A DNA stretch of 64,000 nt from Xanthomonas sp. DAR 35659. GTDB taxonomy: Bacteria; Pseudomonadota; Gammaproteobacteria; Xanthomonadales; Xanthomonadaceae. Position 1 is the stretch's first letter. Every line of letters starts with the position of its first letter. Positions 8,796 through 17,969 of the stretch are shown in pieces. The notes beneath the pieces were generated by a model. That model ran no database searches. It was not told the DNA's origin and worked only from the letters and a program-made list of their open reading frames with translations. Made by a program: the position numbers and the translations under genes. The stretch covers positions 2,656,001-2,720,000 of the forward strand of contig NZ_CP162488.1 in NCBI RefSeq assembly GCF_041242975.1, written 5' to 3'.

Positions 8796-9494
8796 TCACG
8801 GCAGGCGCCGCAGCCGGAACACCAGCGCCACCGGCACCTGCAACGCGGCAGGGTCGAAGTGCGCGCCGGCGGGAATGTCGACGGGATCGAGCATCGGTTC
8901 GTGCACCGCTTCGATCGCCAGCCCCAGCGCGGCGCAGGCCGCATGCCAGTGGCTGTAGAGGTGCTGGGTGTGGCGCACCGCGTAGTGGCGGCCGTCGGCC
9001 TTGAAATCGCGGCGCCAGCCCAGTGCATGGCCGATCGGGTGCACGTCGCTGCACAGCAGGCTGCCGCCCGGGCGGGTGGCGCGGCGCAGTTCGGCCAGCG
9101 CCGGCAGCAACTGCGGCAGGTGGCCCAGCACCAGTGCGCAGATGCTCAGGTCGGCGTCGGCATCGGCCACCGGCAGGGCCTCCACGCTGCCCTGGCGCAA
9201 GCTGTAGCGCGCGTGGCCGCCGGCGGTCTCCAGTTCCTGCGCGGCACGCGCGAGCATCTGCGGCGACAGGTCCACGCCGGTGGCATGGCCCGCGCCGCGC
9301 GCCAGCGCCTGCAGCAGGTAGCGGCCGCTGCCGCAGCCGGCATCGAGCACGCGCTGACCGTGCAGCGCCGGCGGCAGCAAGGCCAGCATGGCGCGCTGCT
9401 CGGCCTGCATCACCGGATTGTGCGCATGCGCGGGATAGCTCGCCGCCCACAGCGCGTAGGCGTCGAACGGGTCTAGGGTCGGTACGGCGCTCAT
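8796..9494 (-). CDS. Class I SAM-dependent methyltransferase
   Basis: The protein has 232 residues from ATG 9494. The SAM-binding motif I is VLDAGCGSGRYL, followed by the acidic strand TGVDLSPQML and the motif LRRATRPGGSLLCSD. This is the Methyltransf_11 type that acts on small molecules or sugars. It overlaps the amidohydrolase stop by 4 bp (ATGA), so translation is coupled. It is one of two unrelated methyltransferases in the operon. Confidence 0.88.
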   Translation of the reverse strand: MSAVPTLDPFDAYALWAASYPAHAHNPVMQAEQRAMLALLPPALHGQRVLDAGCGSGRYLLQALARGAGHATGVDLSPQMLARAAQELETAGGHARYSLRQGSVEALPVADADADLSICALVLGHLPQLLPALAELRRATRPGGSLLCSDVHPIGHALGWRRDFKADGRHYAVRHTQHLYSHWHAACAALGLAIEAVHEPMLDPVDIPAGAHFDPAALQVPVALVFRLRRLP

Positions 9495-10720
9495 GCGTTG
9501 CACGCCTGCATGGCCTCGGACGTCGCGGCGCGCGGTGCGTGGCGGCGCGGTTCCAGGCCGGGTTCGAGCGCGAGCAGCGCCGGGTCGGCCAGGTCGGCGG
9601 CCAGCAGCTTCGGCACGCCGTCCAGCGTGACCGGCACCGCCGCCACCCCGGTGGCGGCGAACCAGTCGACGAAATCCGGATCGGCGATGCGCGGGCGGCC
9701 ATCTCGCACGACGGCGCGCAGTTCGCTGCGGCGCAGCCCGACCAGGCTCTGCGCCGGATCGCCGCCGCGGTCGCCGACGACCACCAGGTCCGCGGCGGCG
9801 CCGGGCGTCAGATGGCCACGCCCGCGCAGGCGCAGGATGCGCGCCGCCGCGGTGCTCGCCAGCGCCAGCGCCTGTCCGGCCTCCAGGCCGTGCTCGGTGG
9901 CCACGCGCAGTTCCTCGAGCAAGTCGCGCGCGCCGCTCAGCCGCGAGTCGCTGCCCAGCGCCAGGCGCCCGGCCGCGTGCAGTCGGCGTGGATCCAGGGT
10001 GCGGCCGAGCAGCGCCAGGTTGCTCGACGGGCACCACACCACCGCGGCGCCGCAGGCGAGGATGCGCGCGATGTCCCCCTCGCCCAGGCCGACGCCGTGG
10101 ATCAGCACGCTGTTGGCAGCCAGGCAGCCAAGCCGCGCCAGGTCGTCCAGTTCGCCGGCGGCGACCGCATCGGTGCCTTCGGCCAGGTGGATCATCCACG
10201 GCTGCTCGGACGGCGTCGCGGCGAAGCTCTGCGTCACCGGTGGGCCGTAGGCGGGACCGTGCAGGGCGTAGCTCCAGCCGAACTCGCGCAACAGCGCGAC
10301 CGGGAAGTCCGCCGCATCCAGTTCGGCGTGCCAGGGGTCGTGCTGGGCCACGCAGGTGACGCCGGCAAGCAGATTCTTCAGCGCGCCATGGCGCAGCCGC
10401 AGCGCCTTGGGCACTTGCAGGGCGGCCACCACCGCCGGGTCGCGAAAGTGCGCGGCGAAGGCGTCGATCCAGGCATAGCTGTTGGCGAACGGCGCGGTCT
10501 GCGGCAGCGGCGGCACCGCGTTGACCTGCAGGTGCTCGTGCGCATTGATCAGCCCGGGAAGCACCAGGTGCCCGTGCAAGGCGATCGGGATTGCGGCGGC
10601 GGACGGCGTCGCACCGATGCGCGCGCCGTGCACCGCCAACGGCGCGCGCACGGCCCCGGTCGGGGTGACGATGCGCGCGCCGCGCAGGCACAGATCGACG
10701 GCGGCGAATTCGGCGCGCAT
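9491..10720 (-). CDS. Amidohydrolase (TRZ/ATZ deaminase type)
   Basis: The protein has 409 residues from ATG 10720. GHLVLPGLINAHEHLQVN gives the HxH metal pair. LIHGVGL supplies the next histidine, WCPSSNLAL is the substrate-side loop, and GSDSRLSGARDLLEEL carries the catalytic aspartate. This is the metal-dependent deaminase/chlorohydrolase branch that includes guanine, SAH and triazine deaminases. Its substrate cannot be read. In this setting it probably deaminates or hydrolyses an intermediate of the island's product. It sits 2 bp downstream of one methyltransferase and overlaps the other. Confidence 0.85.
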   Translation of the reverse strand: MRAEFAAVDLCLRGARIVTPTGAVRAPLAVHGARIGATPSAAAIPIALHGHLVLPGLINAHEHLQVNAVPPLPQTAPFANSYAWIDAFAAHFRDPAVVAALQVPKALRLRHGALKNLLAGVTCVAQHDPWHAELDAADFPVALLREFGWSYALHGPAYGPPVTQSFAATPSEQPWMIHLAEGTDAVAAGELDDLARLGCLAANSVLIHGVGLGEGDIARILACGAAVVWCPSSNLALLGRTLDPRRLHAAGRLALGSDSRLSGARDLLEELRVATEHGLEAGQALALASTAAARILRLRGRGHLTPGAAADLVVVGDRGGDPAQSLVGLRRSELRAVVRDGRPRIADPDFVDWFAATGVAAVPVTLDGVPKLLAADLADPALLALEPGLEPRRHAPRAATSEAMQACNA

Positions 10721-10722
10721 GG

Positions 10723-11571
10723 TCAGCGCTTGCGCATCACGATCAGGAAGTGGTCGCCCATGTCGCGCAGCAGCGGCCAGCCGCCGATGCGGTCGTCGAG
10801 GCGGCCCAGGCGCTCGCCCCAGCGCGGGTGGCGCCGGTAGTGGTCGACCAGGTACGGCGGCGGCAGGCACAGGCTGAGCGCGCGGTAGGAGTCGAGGTCG
10901 AAATGCGCGGCGAAGGCGCGGTAGAACTCGCGCGGCAGGTAGTACCAGGTCCAGATCGTGTGTCCGTTCATGCCCACCGCGGTGGCCCCGCGCGCGGCGC
11001 GCACCGCTGCGCGGCGGAAGCGGCCGCGCAGCGCGTAGTGGCCCAGTTCCCACGGGCACAGCCGCCCGATCACCGAGAACACCAGGCGCCCGTCGCGGCG
11101 CAGCAGGCGCGCGCATTCGGCGGCGACCGCCGGCAGGTCCGGGGCGCAGTTGAGCGGGCCGAAGTTGGAGTACATGCCGTCGAACTCGCCGTCCAGCCGA
11201 TCCAGTTGCTGGATGCCGACGTGCGCGGCGCTGAGCCGGCCGTGCAGCGCCGGATCCTGCGCGCGTTGCCGGGTGCGCGCCACCATCTGCGGCGACCAGT
11301 CGGTGGCCAGCACGCGATAGCCGCGGCGGGCGAACTCGTGGGCGTCCAGGCCGGTGCCGCAGCCCAGGTCGATCAACCGCGCGCCGATCGGCAGTTGCGT
11401 GGCCACCGTGTTCCACAGCGTGCCGCGCATGCGCTGGATCAGTTCGTTGTTGCCGCGCGGGCCGTCGTAGTCGGCCGCGACGCTGTCGAAGGCGCGCTGG
11501 GTCTCCAGCAACTGCGCCGGGTCGATCGTCGCCGCGCGCGCCGCGGCGCCAGGTTTGCCATTCGCACTCAC
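10723..11571 (-). CDS. Class I SAM-dependent methyltransferase
   Basis: The protein has 282 residues. I chose GTG 11571 because GGAG lies 7 nt upstream; GTG 11577 is also possible, and no ATG fits. Motif I is LIDLGCGTGLDAHEF, followed by LATDWSPQM and LLRRDGRLVFSVIG. It is the first gene of the methyltransferase-amidohydrolase-methyltransferase-radical SAM-glycosyltransferase operon. It lies 80 nt downstream of promoter-like site E. The substrate is unknown. Confidence 0.83.
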   Translation of the reverse strand: MSANGKPGAAARAATIDPAQLLETQRAFDSVAADYDGPRGNNELIQRMRGTLWNTVATQLPIGARLIDLGCGTGLDAHEFARRGYRVLATDWSPQMVARTRQRAQDPALHGRLSAAHVGIQQLDRLDGEFDGMYSNFGPLNCAPDLPAVAAECARLLRRDGRLVFSVIGRLCPWELGHYALRGRFRRAAVRAARGATAVGMNGHTIWTWYYLPREFYRAFAAHFDLDSYRALSLCLPPPYLVDHYRRHPRWGERLGRLDDRIGGWPLLRDMGDHFLIVMRKR

Positions 11572-11651
11572 ATCCACTCTCCACTCGCCAGCCGGCGTCG
11601 CCGGGAACCGCCGTGTCGGCCGCAAGCGCGGATCGCACGGTACCCCCGTGA

Positions 11652-11676
11652 GTGCGGACCGCGCCGCATTTGGTTG
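11652..11676 (-). promoter_or_regulatory. Putative ECF-type promoter, site E (methyltransferase operon)
   Basis: CAACC, 16 nt, GCAC and TCACG are read on the minus strand. The -10 side (GCACTCACG) is identical to site D. The -35 side reads TCAACCAAA. It lies in the 139-bp gap between wzz and the methyltransferase, the only sizeable gap in this minus-strand run, which argues for a separate transcription start. Confidence 0.52.
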
Positions 11677-11710
11677 AATCGGCGACCGCGCCGGCGATGT
11701 GCCGCTGCGC

Positions 11711-12562
11711 TCAACCTTCGGCGCCAACCGGCACGGCCTGGACGGCGCCGCCGCGACCGCGCCGCCGCAGTGCGTCGCGCACGATCGCGGCGAACACGCC
11801 CAGGCCGCCCCCCAGCATCAGCGCCACCGCCAGCACCAGCAGCGGATTGGGGAACGCCGCACGCTCCGGCACGTAGGCCGGCCACGGCGCGGAGGTGTCG
11901 TAGGTAAAGCGTTCGCCGAGCCGCGCGAGCAGATCGTCGCACTCGGATTTGAGCCCACGGATCGCGGTGTTCTTCTCCGACAGCAGCAGGTTGCCGAGCA
12001 ATTGCTGCTCGACGCCGCCCTTGCCCTGTTCCTGCAGCAGGCGCGCGCGGTCGGCCTGCGCGGCGGCCAGCTCGCTCTCGATGTCCTGCAGGCGCTCGCG
12101 CGCCTGCCGCAGCGGTGCGGCCTGGATACGGCGATGCAGCGTCTGCAGTTCCAGCGTCGTCGCCGTGGCCAGGGCGCGCGCCTGCTGCGCGGAGTCCGCG
12201 CGCAGGCTCAGCTGGATCAGGTTGGCGTAGGGATCGGGGTCCAACTTCAGACTGCTGCGGTACAGCGCGGCCGCGCGCCCGTCCAATGGCAGGCGCAGGC
12301 GCCGCAGCACCTGATCCTGGAACAGGCGGGTCTTGATCCGGTCGATCACGCGCTGGAACGGCTCCAGCTTGGGATCGCGTCCGGCCGGGGTCGGGCCGAA
12401 TTCGCCGACCTGCACCCAGGCGGTGGCCTGCCACTGCCGCGTGGCGACGTGCAGGAACGCGAAACCCAGCGCCAGTGCGGCGAGCAGCGGCAGCAGGCAC
12501 CAGCGCCATTCGCGGCGCAGGATCCGCCACAGGTCGATCAGGTAGATTTCGTCTTCTTTCAT
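11711..12562 (-). CDS. wzz: Wzz-type polysaccharide chain-length regulator
   Basis: The protein has 283 residues from ATG 12562. It has the Wzz layout: an N-terminal motif (DEIYLIDLWRILRREW) leading into a membrane helix at about 20-40, a periplasmic coiled region (about 60-235), and a second membrane helix near 240-262. There is no C-terminal tyrosine-kinase domain. In the inner membrane it would set the length of the polymer made by the Wzy protein. It overlaps that gene's stop by 4 bp and is last in its operon. Confidence 0.85.
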   Translation of the reverse strand: MKEDEIYLIDLWRILRREWRWCLLPLLAALALGFAFLHVATRQWQATAWVQVGEFGPTPAGRDPKLEPFQRVIDRIKTRLFQDQVLRRLRLPLDGRAAALYRSSLKLDPDPYANLIQLSLRADSAQQARALATATTLELQTLHRRIQAAPLRQARERLQDIESELAAAQADRARLLQEQGKGGVEQQLLGNLLLSEKNTAIRGLKSECDDLLARLGERFTYDTSAPWPAYVPERAAFPNPLLVLAVALMLGGGLGVFAAIVRDALRRRGRGGAVQAVPVGAEG

Positions 12563-13734
12563 GGCAGCGTGGGTCCGGGGAGAAGGGGGAGCGCCCGCCC
12601 TGCCCCGCCCTGCGCCAGCGCGGCGCGGCGGTTCGGCAGCAGCGCGCTGCAGGCGTGCAGGACCAGGCACAGCGCGATGAAGCCGGCGTTGGTCCAGGTG
12701 AAGGCCTGCGGCGCGAACGGCGCCATCAGGCAGGCATAGGCGAGGCGCAGGAACACCAGCAGGTTGAACAGGCCGACCGTGGCGCCGAGCAGGCGCACGC
12801 TCCACAGCAAGGCCGCATACAACGCCAGCATCGACGCCAGCGCGGCGCCGGCGCCGCCGGCCAGCAGGAACGGGAAGAATTCGGTGCCGACATTGATGTT
12901 CGGCGCATCCAGCGGAATGCCGGTGCCGGCGGTGGCGATGGAGCCGCTCAGCGGCACCACCTGGTTGATCAGGAAGCTGGCGTTGACGTACGCCTTGGCC
13001 AGCATCGCGCCGAAGTTGTACGGCCCGGCGCCGATGTACAGCAGCAGCCACTTGATGCCCTCCGGCGCGGCGCGGTACAGGGCGCTGAAGGGCAACGTCA
13101 CCGACTCCAGCGAGCCCGAGCGCAGACTGCCCAGCACCGAGAACACCGTGGCGCCGGCCACCAGCAAGGCGACGATGGGTTTCCACGGCAGCGGCCGTGC
13201 CGGGTCGCGGCGCAGCAGCAGGAGCAAGGCGAAGCTGAACAGGCCGGCGAAGATGCGGTTGCGGTCGATCACCAGGATCGGGAACACGAAGCCGGCGACG
13301 ATCATGCCGTTGCGCAGCGTGCGGTTGCGCACGCACAGCAGCGCGATCGGCGGCAGGATCCAGCACATGTTCGACAGGTGCCGCACGTGCGACTGCGCCG
13401 GGCTCAGCGTGGCGTATGCGGACGGATCGGTGAACAGCGGGATCGGGAACAACGCCAGGTCCAGCACGCAGAACACGCCGACCAGCGCGGCCAGGCACAG
13501 GGCCACGAAGGATTCGCGCGTACCGGCATAGCGCCGCGCGCGGAACGCCGCCAGCGGCGGCAGGCGGATGCCGTGCAGCGCGTCCGACACCAGCATCGCG
13601 GCCGCGGCCGCCGCCAGCAGCGCAATGCCGGCCAGATAGCCCGGCGGCAGGTCGAAGCTGAGCAGGGTCAGCGCGCAACTGAACAGCAACGGCAGGCCGA
13701 AGTACGCCGACGGCACGCGCAGCAGCCGGTTCAT
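12559..13734 (-). CDS. wzy: Wzy-like polysaccharide polymerase
   Basis: The protein has 391 residues and is almost entirely hydrophobic, with about ten to twelve membrane segments and a large loop with Arg-rich turns (LLRRDPARPLPWK). Sequence motifs are weak, as usual for Wzy. The assignment comes from topology and from the position between a glycosyltransferase and Wzz, with Wzx two genes upstream. It would link lipid-carried repeat units in the periplasm. Confidence 0.75.
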   Translation of the reverse strand: MNRLLRVPSAYFGLPLLFSCALTLLSFDLPPGYLAGIALLAAAAAAMLVSDALHGIRLPPLAAFRARRYAGTRESFVALCLAALVGVFCVLDLALFPIPLFTDPSAYATLSPAQSHVRHLSNMCWILPPIALLCVRNRTLRNGMIVAGFVFPILVIDRNRIFAGLFSFALLLLLRRDPARPLPWKPIVALLVAGATVFSVLGSLRSGSLESVTLPFSALYRAAPEGIKWLLLYIGAGPYNFGAMLAKAYVNASFLINQVVPLSGSIATAGTGIPLDAPNINVGTEFFPFLLAGGAGAALASMLALYAALLWSVRLLGATVGLFNLLVFLRLAYACLMAPFAPQAFTWTNAGFIALCLVLHACSALLPNRRAALAQGGAGRALPLLPGPTLP

Positions 13735-14672
13735 GCGCGTTCCGCCACCGGCGCCTGCGTCGCGGGTTGCAGCCGCGCCAGCAGCGACAACCCGGCATGC
13801 GCCAGCAGGTGACCGCCCAGCGCCAGCGGCTGCCGCCGCAGGAACGCGATCTTGGCCGCGATGTAGTGCGCCTGCGCATGCAGCAGGGTGCGGCACGGCG
13901 CATCGAACAACGCGGCGCGGCGCAGCGCCACCCGGCGCGATTCGGCCAGGTTGGCCAGGCGGCTGGGCAGATGTCGGGTACGGCTGGCGTTGGCGCCGTG
14001 CAGGCGGTAGGCGCAGACGCCGACGTCGATGAAGCCCAGCGCGTCGCGCGCGACCAGGCGCAGGAAGAAGTCCCAGTCCTCGATGTGCAGTTCCTCGTCC
14101 CACGCCACCCGCGCCTGCAGCGCGCTGCGCCGGACCAGGGCCACCGCCCCGCTCACCGCCCAGTGGCGGATCACCGCGCGGCGGATGCCGGCATCGCTCA
14201 GGTACAGGCGTTTGTCCACGCCGTGCAGGTCGCGCATGCTGCTTTGGTGCAACAGGCGCCCGTCGGCGTCGACCACCACCGCATCGCCGATCACCGCCTG
14301 CTTGTTTGGCGACGCGCGCAGGTACGCGACCTGCGCCGCCAGGCCGCCGGGCAGCAGATAGTCGTCGCTGGCGCCCAGGCGCAGGAACTCGCCGCTGGCC
14401 ATCGCCACCAGGTGGTTCAGGGTGGCGGCGATGCCGCGGTTCTCGCGCTGCCAGAACCGCACCGGCAGACGCTCTCCATGCTGCGCGATCCACTCGGCGA
14501 TGCGCGCCGGGGTGGCGTCGCTGGAGCCGTCGTCGACGATCACGATCTCCTTGTTCGGGTACGGATCCTCCAGCACGCTGTCCAGGCAGCGCTGCACGAA
14601 GCGTTCGTGGTTGAACGCCGGGATCAGCACCGACACCCGCGGCAAATCGCCATGCACTGCGTGCGCGTCCAT
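13731..14672 (-). CDS. Family 2 glycosyltransferase
   Basis: The protein has 313 residues from ATG 14672. The GT-A signature is clear: VSVLIPAFNHERFVQRCLDS, then EIVIVDDGSSDATP and LRLGASDDYLLPGG, which holds the metal-binding Asp pair. It is an inverting transferase that probably adds one sugar of the repeat unit at the cytoplasmic face. It is the only glycosyltransferase in the wzx-wzy operon, so the others must come from the neighbouring operon or elsewhere. It overlaps the genes on both sides. Confidence 0.9.
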   Translation of the reverse strand: MDAHAVHGDLPRVSVLIPAFNHERFVQRCLDSVLEDPYPNKEIVIVDDGSSDATPARIAEWIAQHGERLPVRFWQRENRGIAATLNHLVAMASGEFLRLGASDDYLLPGGLAAQVAYLRASPNKQAVIGDAVVVDADGRLLHQSSMRDLHGVDKRLYLSDAGIRRAVIRHWAVSGAVALVRRSALQARVAWDEELHIEDWDFFLRLVARDALGFIDVGVCAYRLHGANASRTRHLPSRLANLAESRRVALRRAALFDAPCRTLLHAQAHYIAAKIAFLRRQPLALGGHLLAHAGLSLLARLQPATQAPVAERA

Positions 14673-15925
14673 CAACGCAACCCTCCCAGATAGCGCCGCA
14701 CCACCACGATGTTGAACGCCAGGTACAGCGCGTAGTTGACGGCGAACGCGTACGCGGCGCCGATCAGGCCCATGCGCGCGGTGAACAGGTAGACCAGCCC
14801 CAGATAGCTGGCGGCGAACACGCATTCGGAGACCACGAACAGCCGCGTCATCGCCTTGGCCAGCATCAGGTAGGACAGCACGAAGGCGGCGATCTTGATC
14901 ACGTCGCCGACCAGTTGCGGCGCGTACAGCGGCGCGGCGGCGGCGAAGTCGGCGGCGAACAGCAGCCGGGTGACCCAATCGCGGCACAGGTAGATCGCAG
15001 CGGCCGCCGCGACCACCGCCGGCAGGACGTAGCGGTAGGCGGTGCGCAGTTCCCGCAGCAGGCCAGCGCGGGCGCGCAGCGCCGCCAGCTTGGGCAGGTA
15101 GTAGACGTTGATCGCGGTGGTGAAGAACAGCAGGTAGGCCTCGGAGACCTTGCTCACCGCCTGCCAGTAGCCCACCTGTTGCCAGCCGAACCTGCCGGCC
15201 AGGTGGTCGCGCACGCCGATGTTGACCAGCAGCGGCAGCAGCGCCGAGGTCAGCGTCATCACCGAGAACGCGGCCAGGCGCCGGGTCATTTCCGGGTCGA
15301 AGCGGATGCGCAGCATCTCGCGGCGGAAGTAGGCGCTGCGCCGCAGCGCCGGCACCGCGGCGCACAGCCACAGCACCTGCCCGGCGACCAGGCCCAGCAG
15401 CGCGCCATACAATTGCAGCCAGCGCGACAGCCACAGCACCACCAGCACGCTGAGCACCGCGCCGGCGACCTGGATGAAGGCCAGCCGGCGCACGTCCATG
15501 AAGCCGTTGACCACGGCCAGCACGTAGTTGACCAGGGCGATGCCGAGCTGGGCCACGGCCAGCACGCAGATCAGGCTCTGGTAGCGCGGATCGCCGAGCA
15601 GGCGCTGCGCGATCTGCTCGCTGAGCAGTAGCGCGACCACGCCCATCGCGCAGGCGGCGCAGCAGGCATAGCCCAGCGCCGTGCCCAGCAGCCGCGCCAG
15701 CGCCGGCGCGTCGTCGCGGTACTCGGCCACGTACTTGACGATGCCCGCGCCGATGCCGCCACCGGCCAGCACCGCCAGCAGCGACATCAGGCTGGTGAAC
15801 TGGCCGAGCCGGGCCACGCCGGCCGGCCCGGCATAGACCGCGACCAGCTTCAGTACCAGCAGCGCGGCCAGCAGCTTGGCCGCGGTGGCCACGCCGCTGT
15901 ACAGGCCGCTGCGCACGACGTTCAT
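14672..15925 (-). CDS. wzx: Wzx-type O-antigen flippase
   Basis: The protein has 417 residues and roughly 12 membrane segments. [20 protein letters not shown] at the start and the internal [16 protein letters not shown] match the MATE/MOP-fold flippases close to WzxE. It would move the lipid-linked repeat unit across the inner membrane. Its ATG overlaps the aminotransferase stop by 4 bp and its own stop overlaps the GT2 start by 1 bp. Confidence 0.88.
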   Translation of the reverse strand: MNVVRSGLYSGVATAAKLLAALLVLKLVAVYAGPAGVARLGQFTSLMSLLAVLAGGGIGAGIVKYVAEYRDDAPALARLLGTALGYACCAACAMGVVALLLSEQIAQRLLGDPRYQSLICVLAVAQLGIALVNYVLAVVNGFMDVRRLAFIQVAGAVLSVLVVLWLSRWLQLYGALLGLVAGQVLWLCAAVPALRRSAYFRREMLRIRFDPEMTRRLAAFSVMTLTSALLPLLVNIGVRDHLAGRFGWQQVGYWQAVSKVSEAYLLFFTTAINVYYLPKLAALRARAGLLRELRTAYRYVLPAVVAAAAAIYLCRDWVTRLLFAADFAAAAPLYAPQLVGDVIKIAAFVLSYLMLAKAMTRLFVVSECVFAASYLGLVYLFTARMGLIGAAYAFAVNYALYLAFNIVVVRRYLGGLR

Positions 15926-17037
15926 GCCGGCGTCGCCTCGAAGGCCAGGCAGGCGGCGATCACCCGCTCCACCGCCTCCGCGTCCAGGGTCGGCCCGATC
16001 GGCAGGCTCAGCACTTCGTCCTGCAACCGCTCGCACAGCGGCAGGCGGTGTCCGCTCAGGGCGGCATACGCCGGTTGCCGGTGCGGCGGCAGCGGATAGT
16101 GCACCAGGCACTGGATGCCGCTGGCCAGCAGGTGACGTTGCAGCGCATCGCGCCGCGCGCAGCGCACCACGAACAGGTGCCAGGCATGCCGCGCCTCGTC
16201 GCGTACCTGCGGCACCTGGATCCGCGGGTGGACGATGCCGGCGCGGTAGCGCTGCGCGATGGCGCGGCGCCGCGCAATGTCGGCATCCAGGTATTTCAGC
16301 TTGACCCGCAGCAGCGCCGCCTGCATCTCGTCCAGGCGCGAATTCACGCCTTGCACCAGGTGCCGGTACTTGATGTCCGAGCCGTAGTTGCGCAGCATCC
16401 GGATCCGCGCCGCCAGTTGCGCATCGTCGGTGACCACCGCGCCGCCGTCGCCCAGCGCGCCCAAGTTCTTGCCGGGAAAGAAGCTGAAGCCGGCGGCATC
16501 GCCGAAGCTGCCGGCGTGGTGTCCGTGCAGGCGCGCGCCATGCGCCTGCGCCGCGTCCTCGATCAGCAGCAAGCCGTGGCGCCGCGCCAGCGCCTGCAGT
16601 GCCTGCATGTCGGCCAGTTGCCCGTACAGATGCACGGCCATGATCGCCCGCGTGCGCGGCCCGATCGCGCGCTCCACGCAGTCCGGGTCCAGATTGAAGC
16701 TGTGCGGGTCCGGCTCCACCGGCACCGGCCGCAGGCGGTTCTCGCTGATCGCCAGGAAGCTGGCGATGAAGGTGTTGCCCGGCACGATCACTTCGTCGTC
16801 GTCGCGCAGCCGGCCCAGGTCGCGGTAGCCGCGCAGGATCAGGGTCAGCGCGTCCATGCCGTTGCCCACGCCGATCGCATGGCGGTTGCCGCAATACGCG
16901 GCGAACTCGCCCTCGAACGCCTCCAGCTCCTCGCCCAGCACGTACCAGCCGGAGTCGATCACTCGCGCCGCCGCCGCCTTCAGTTCGTCGGCGTAGCGGG
17001 CGTTGAGCGCGCGCAGGTCCAGGAACGGCACGCTCAT
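15922..17037 (-). CDS. PLP-dependent sugar aminotransferase (FdtB/DegT family)
   Basis: The protein has 371 residues from ATG 17037. It begins [13 protein letters not shown], as sugar aminotransferases do. The PLP lysine is in [16 protein letters not shown] (about K190), and [12 protein letters not shown] holds the PLP-ring Asp. With the ketoisomerase at 19590 and the acetyltransferase at 18920 it completes the last steps towards a dTDP-3-acetamido-3,6-dideoxyhexose such as Fuc3NAc or Qui3NAc. Which isomer is made cannot be read from the sequence. Confidence 0.9.
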   Translation of the reverse strand: MSVPFLDLRALNARYADELKAAAARVIDSGWYVLGEELEAFEGEFAAYCGNRHAIGVGNGMDALTLILRGYRDLGRLRDDDEVIVPGNTFIASFLAISENRLRPVPVEPDPHSFNLDPDCVERAIGPRTRAIMAVHLYGQLADMQALQALARRHGLLLIEDAAQAHGARLHGHHAGSFGDAAGFSFFPGKNLGALGDGGAVVTDDAQLAARIRMLRNYGSDIKYRHLVQGVNSRLDEMQAALLRVKLKYLDADIARRRAIAQRYRAGIVHPRIQVPQVRDEARHAWHLFVVRCARRDALQRHLLASGIQCLVHYPLPPHRQPAYAALSGHRLPLCERLQDEVLSLPIGPTLDAEAVERVIAACLAFEATPA

Positions 17038-17969
17038 CGGAGATCCCAGGCGTAGAAATCGTGGACCACGGCGCGCGCGCCGAAGCGCTCCTTCTGCTCG
17101 ACCAGGCCGGCGTTGAGTCCCTGGCCCTGCCGTTCGGTGGAGATGCCGAGGCTGAAATAGTCGCGCTGCGCGTAGACGTGCTCGATCAGTTCGGCCAGCA
17201 GCAGGCTCAAGGCATCCACGCGGCGGCCCTGCTCGGCGCAGGCCAGGTACTGGGTGTGCACCACGCGGCCGAAGTCGTACAGCAGCGTAGCCGCCAGCAG
17301 GGTCTGGCCGTCGCGCACTTCGTACAGCACCAGGTGCTCGGGAAAGCGCCCGCACAGCAGGCGCAGTTCCTGCAGGCTATGCGTCGGGCTGGCGCCATGA
17401 CGCTGCAGCACCTCGCTCAGCAGCGCATGGAACTGCGTCGGATCGTCGTTGCGCTGCACGCGCAGGCCGGCCTTGCGCGCCTTGCCGACCGAGCGCCGCC
17501 GTTCGGCGGCGAAGCGCAGCGGCTCGCGCAAGGCGATCGCCGAGGACAGGTCGCGCCGTTGCAGGCGTGCGCCGAGCCTGTGCAGGGCGTAGAGATCCTC
17601 TTCCGCGGGCGAGGCGTGGAACAGGTGCGGCACCGCCTTGTACAGCAGTTCGTGCGCGCCGCGGGCGCGGTAGTGCGCCGCGATCCGCTCGAACGCCTCC
17701 AGCGTCGCCGTCGCGCGCAGGCCGTGCGCCGACAACAGCCCGGCATAGCTCAGCCCGGCATGGCTGACCACGCGCGTGCCGTCCAGGTTGGCCGGGAACA
17801 CCGCCACCAGCGCACCGTCGCGCTCGACCAGCAACGAGGCATCGACGAAGCGTTCGGCGTGGTAGTCCATGTAGCCGCGCCGGTGCAGCAGGTTGCCGTT
17901 GCGGGACTCGGCGACCAGGGCGTCCCAGGCCGGCGCGTCGGCGGGCGTGTAGGCTCTAACCGATAACAT
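17034..17969 (-). CDS. GNAT / FemAB-like acyltransferase
   Basis: The protein has 311 residues from ATG 17969. The C-terminal half has the acetyltransferase pattern ([19 protein letters not shown], then [15 protein letters not shown]). The N-terminal half ([20 protein letters not shown]) resembles the first GNAT lobe of FemAB-like proteins seen in polysaccharide loci. It overlaps the propeller gene by 14 bp. It probably acylates an amino sugar or attaches an amino acid, but the acyl donor is unknown. Confidence 0.7.
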   Translation of the reverse strand: MLSVRAYTPADAPAWDALVAESRNGNLLHRRGYMDYHAERFVDASLLVERDGALVAVFPANLDGTRVVSHAGLSYAGLLSAHGLRATATLEAFERIAAHYRARGAHELLYKAVPHLFHASPAEEDLYALHRLGARLQRRDLSSAIALREPLRFAAERRRSVGKARKAGLRVQRNDDPTQFHALLSEVLQRHGASPTHSLQELRLLCGRFPEHLVLYEVRDGQTLLAATLLYDFGRVVHTQYLACAEQGRRVDALSLLLAELIEHVYAQRDYFSLGISTERQGQGLNAGLVEQKERFGARAVVHDFYAWDLR

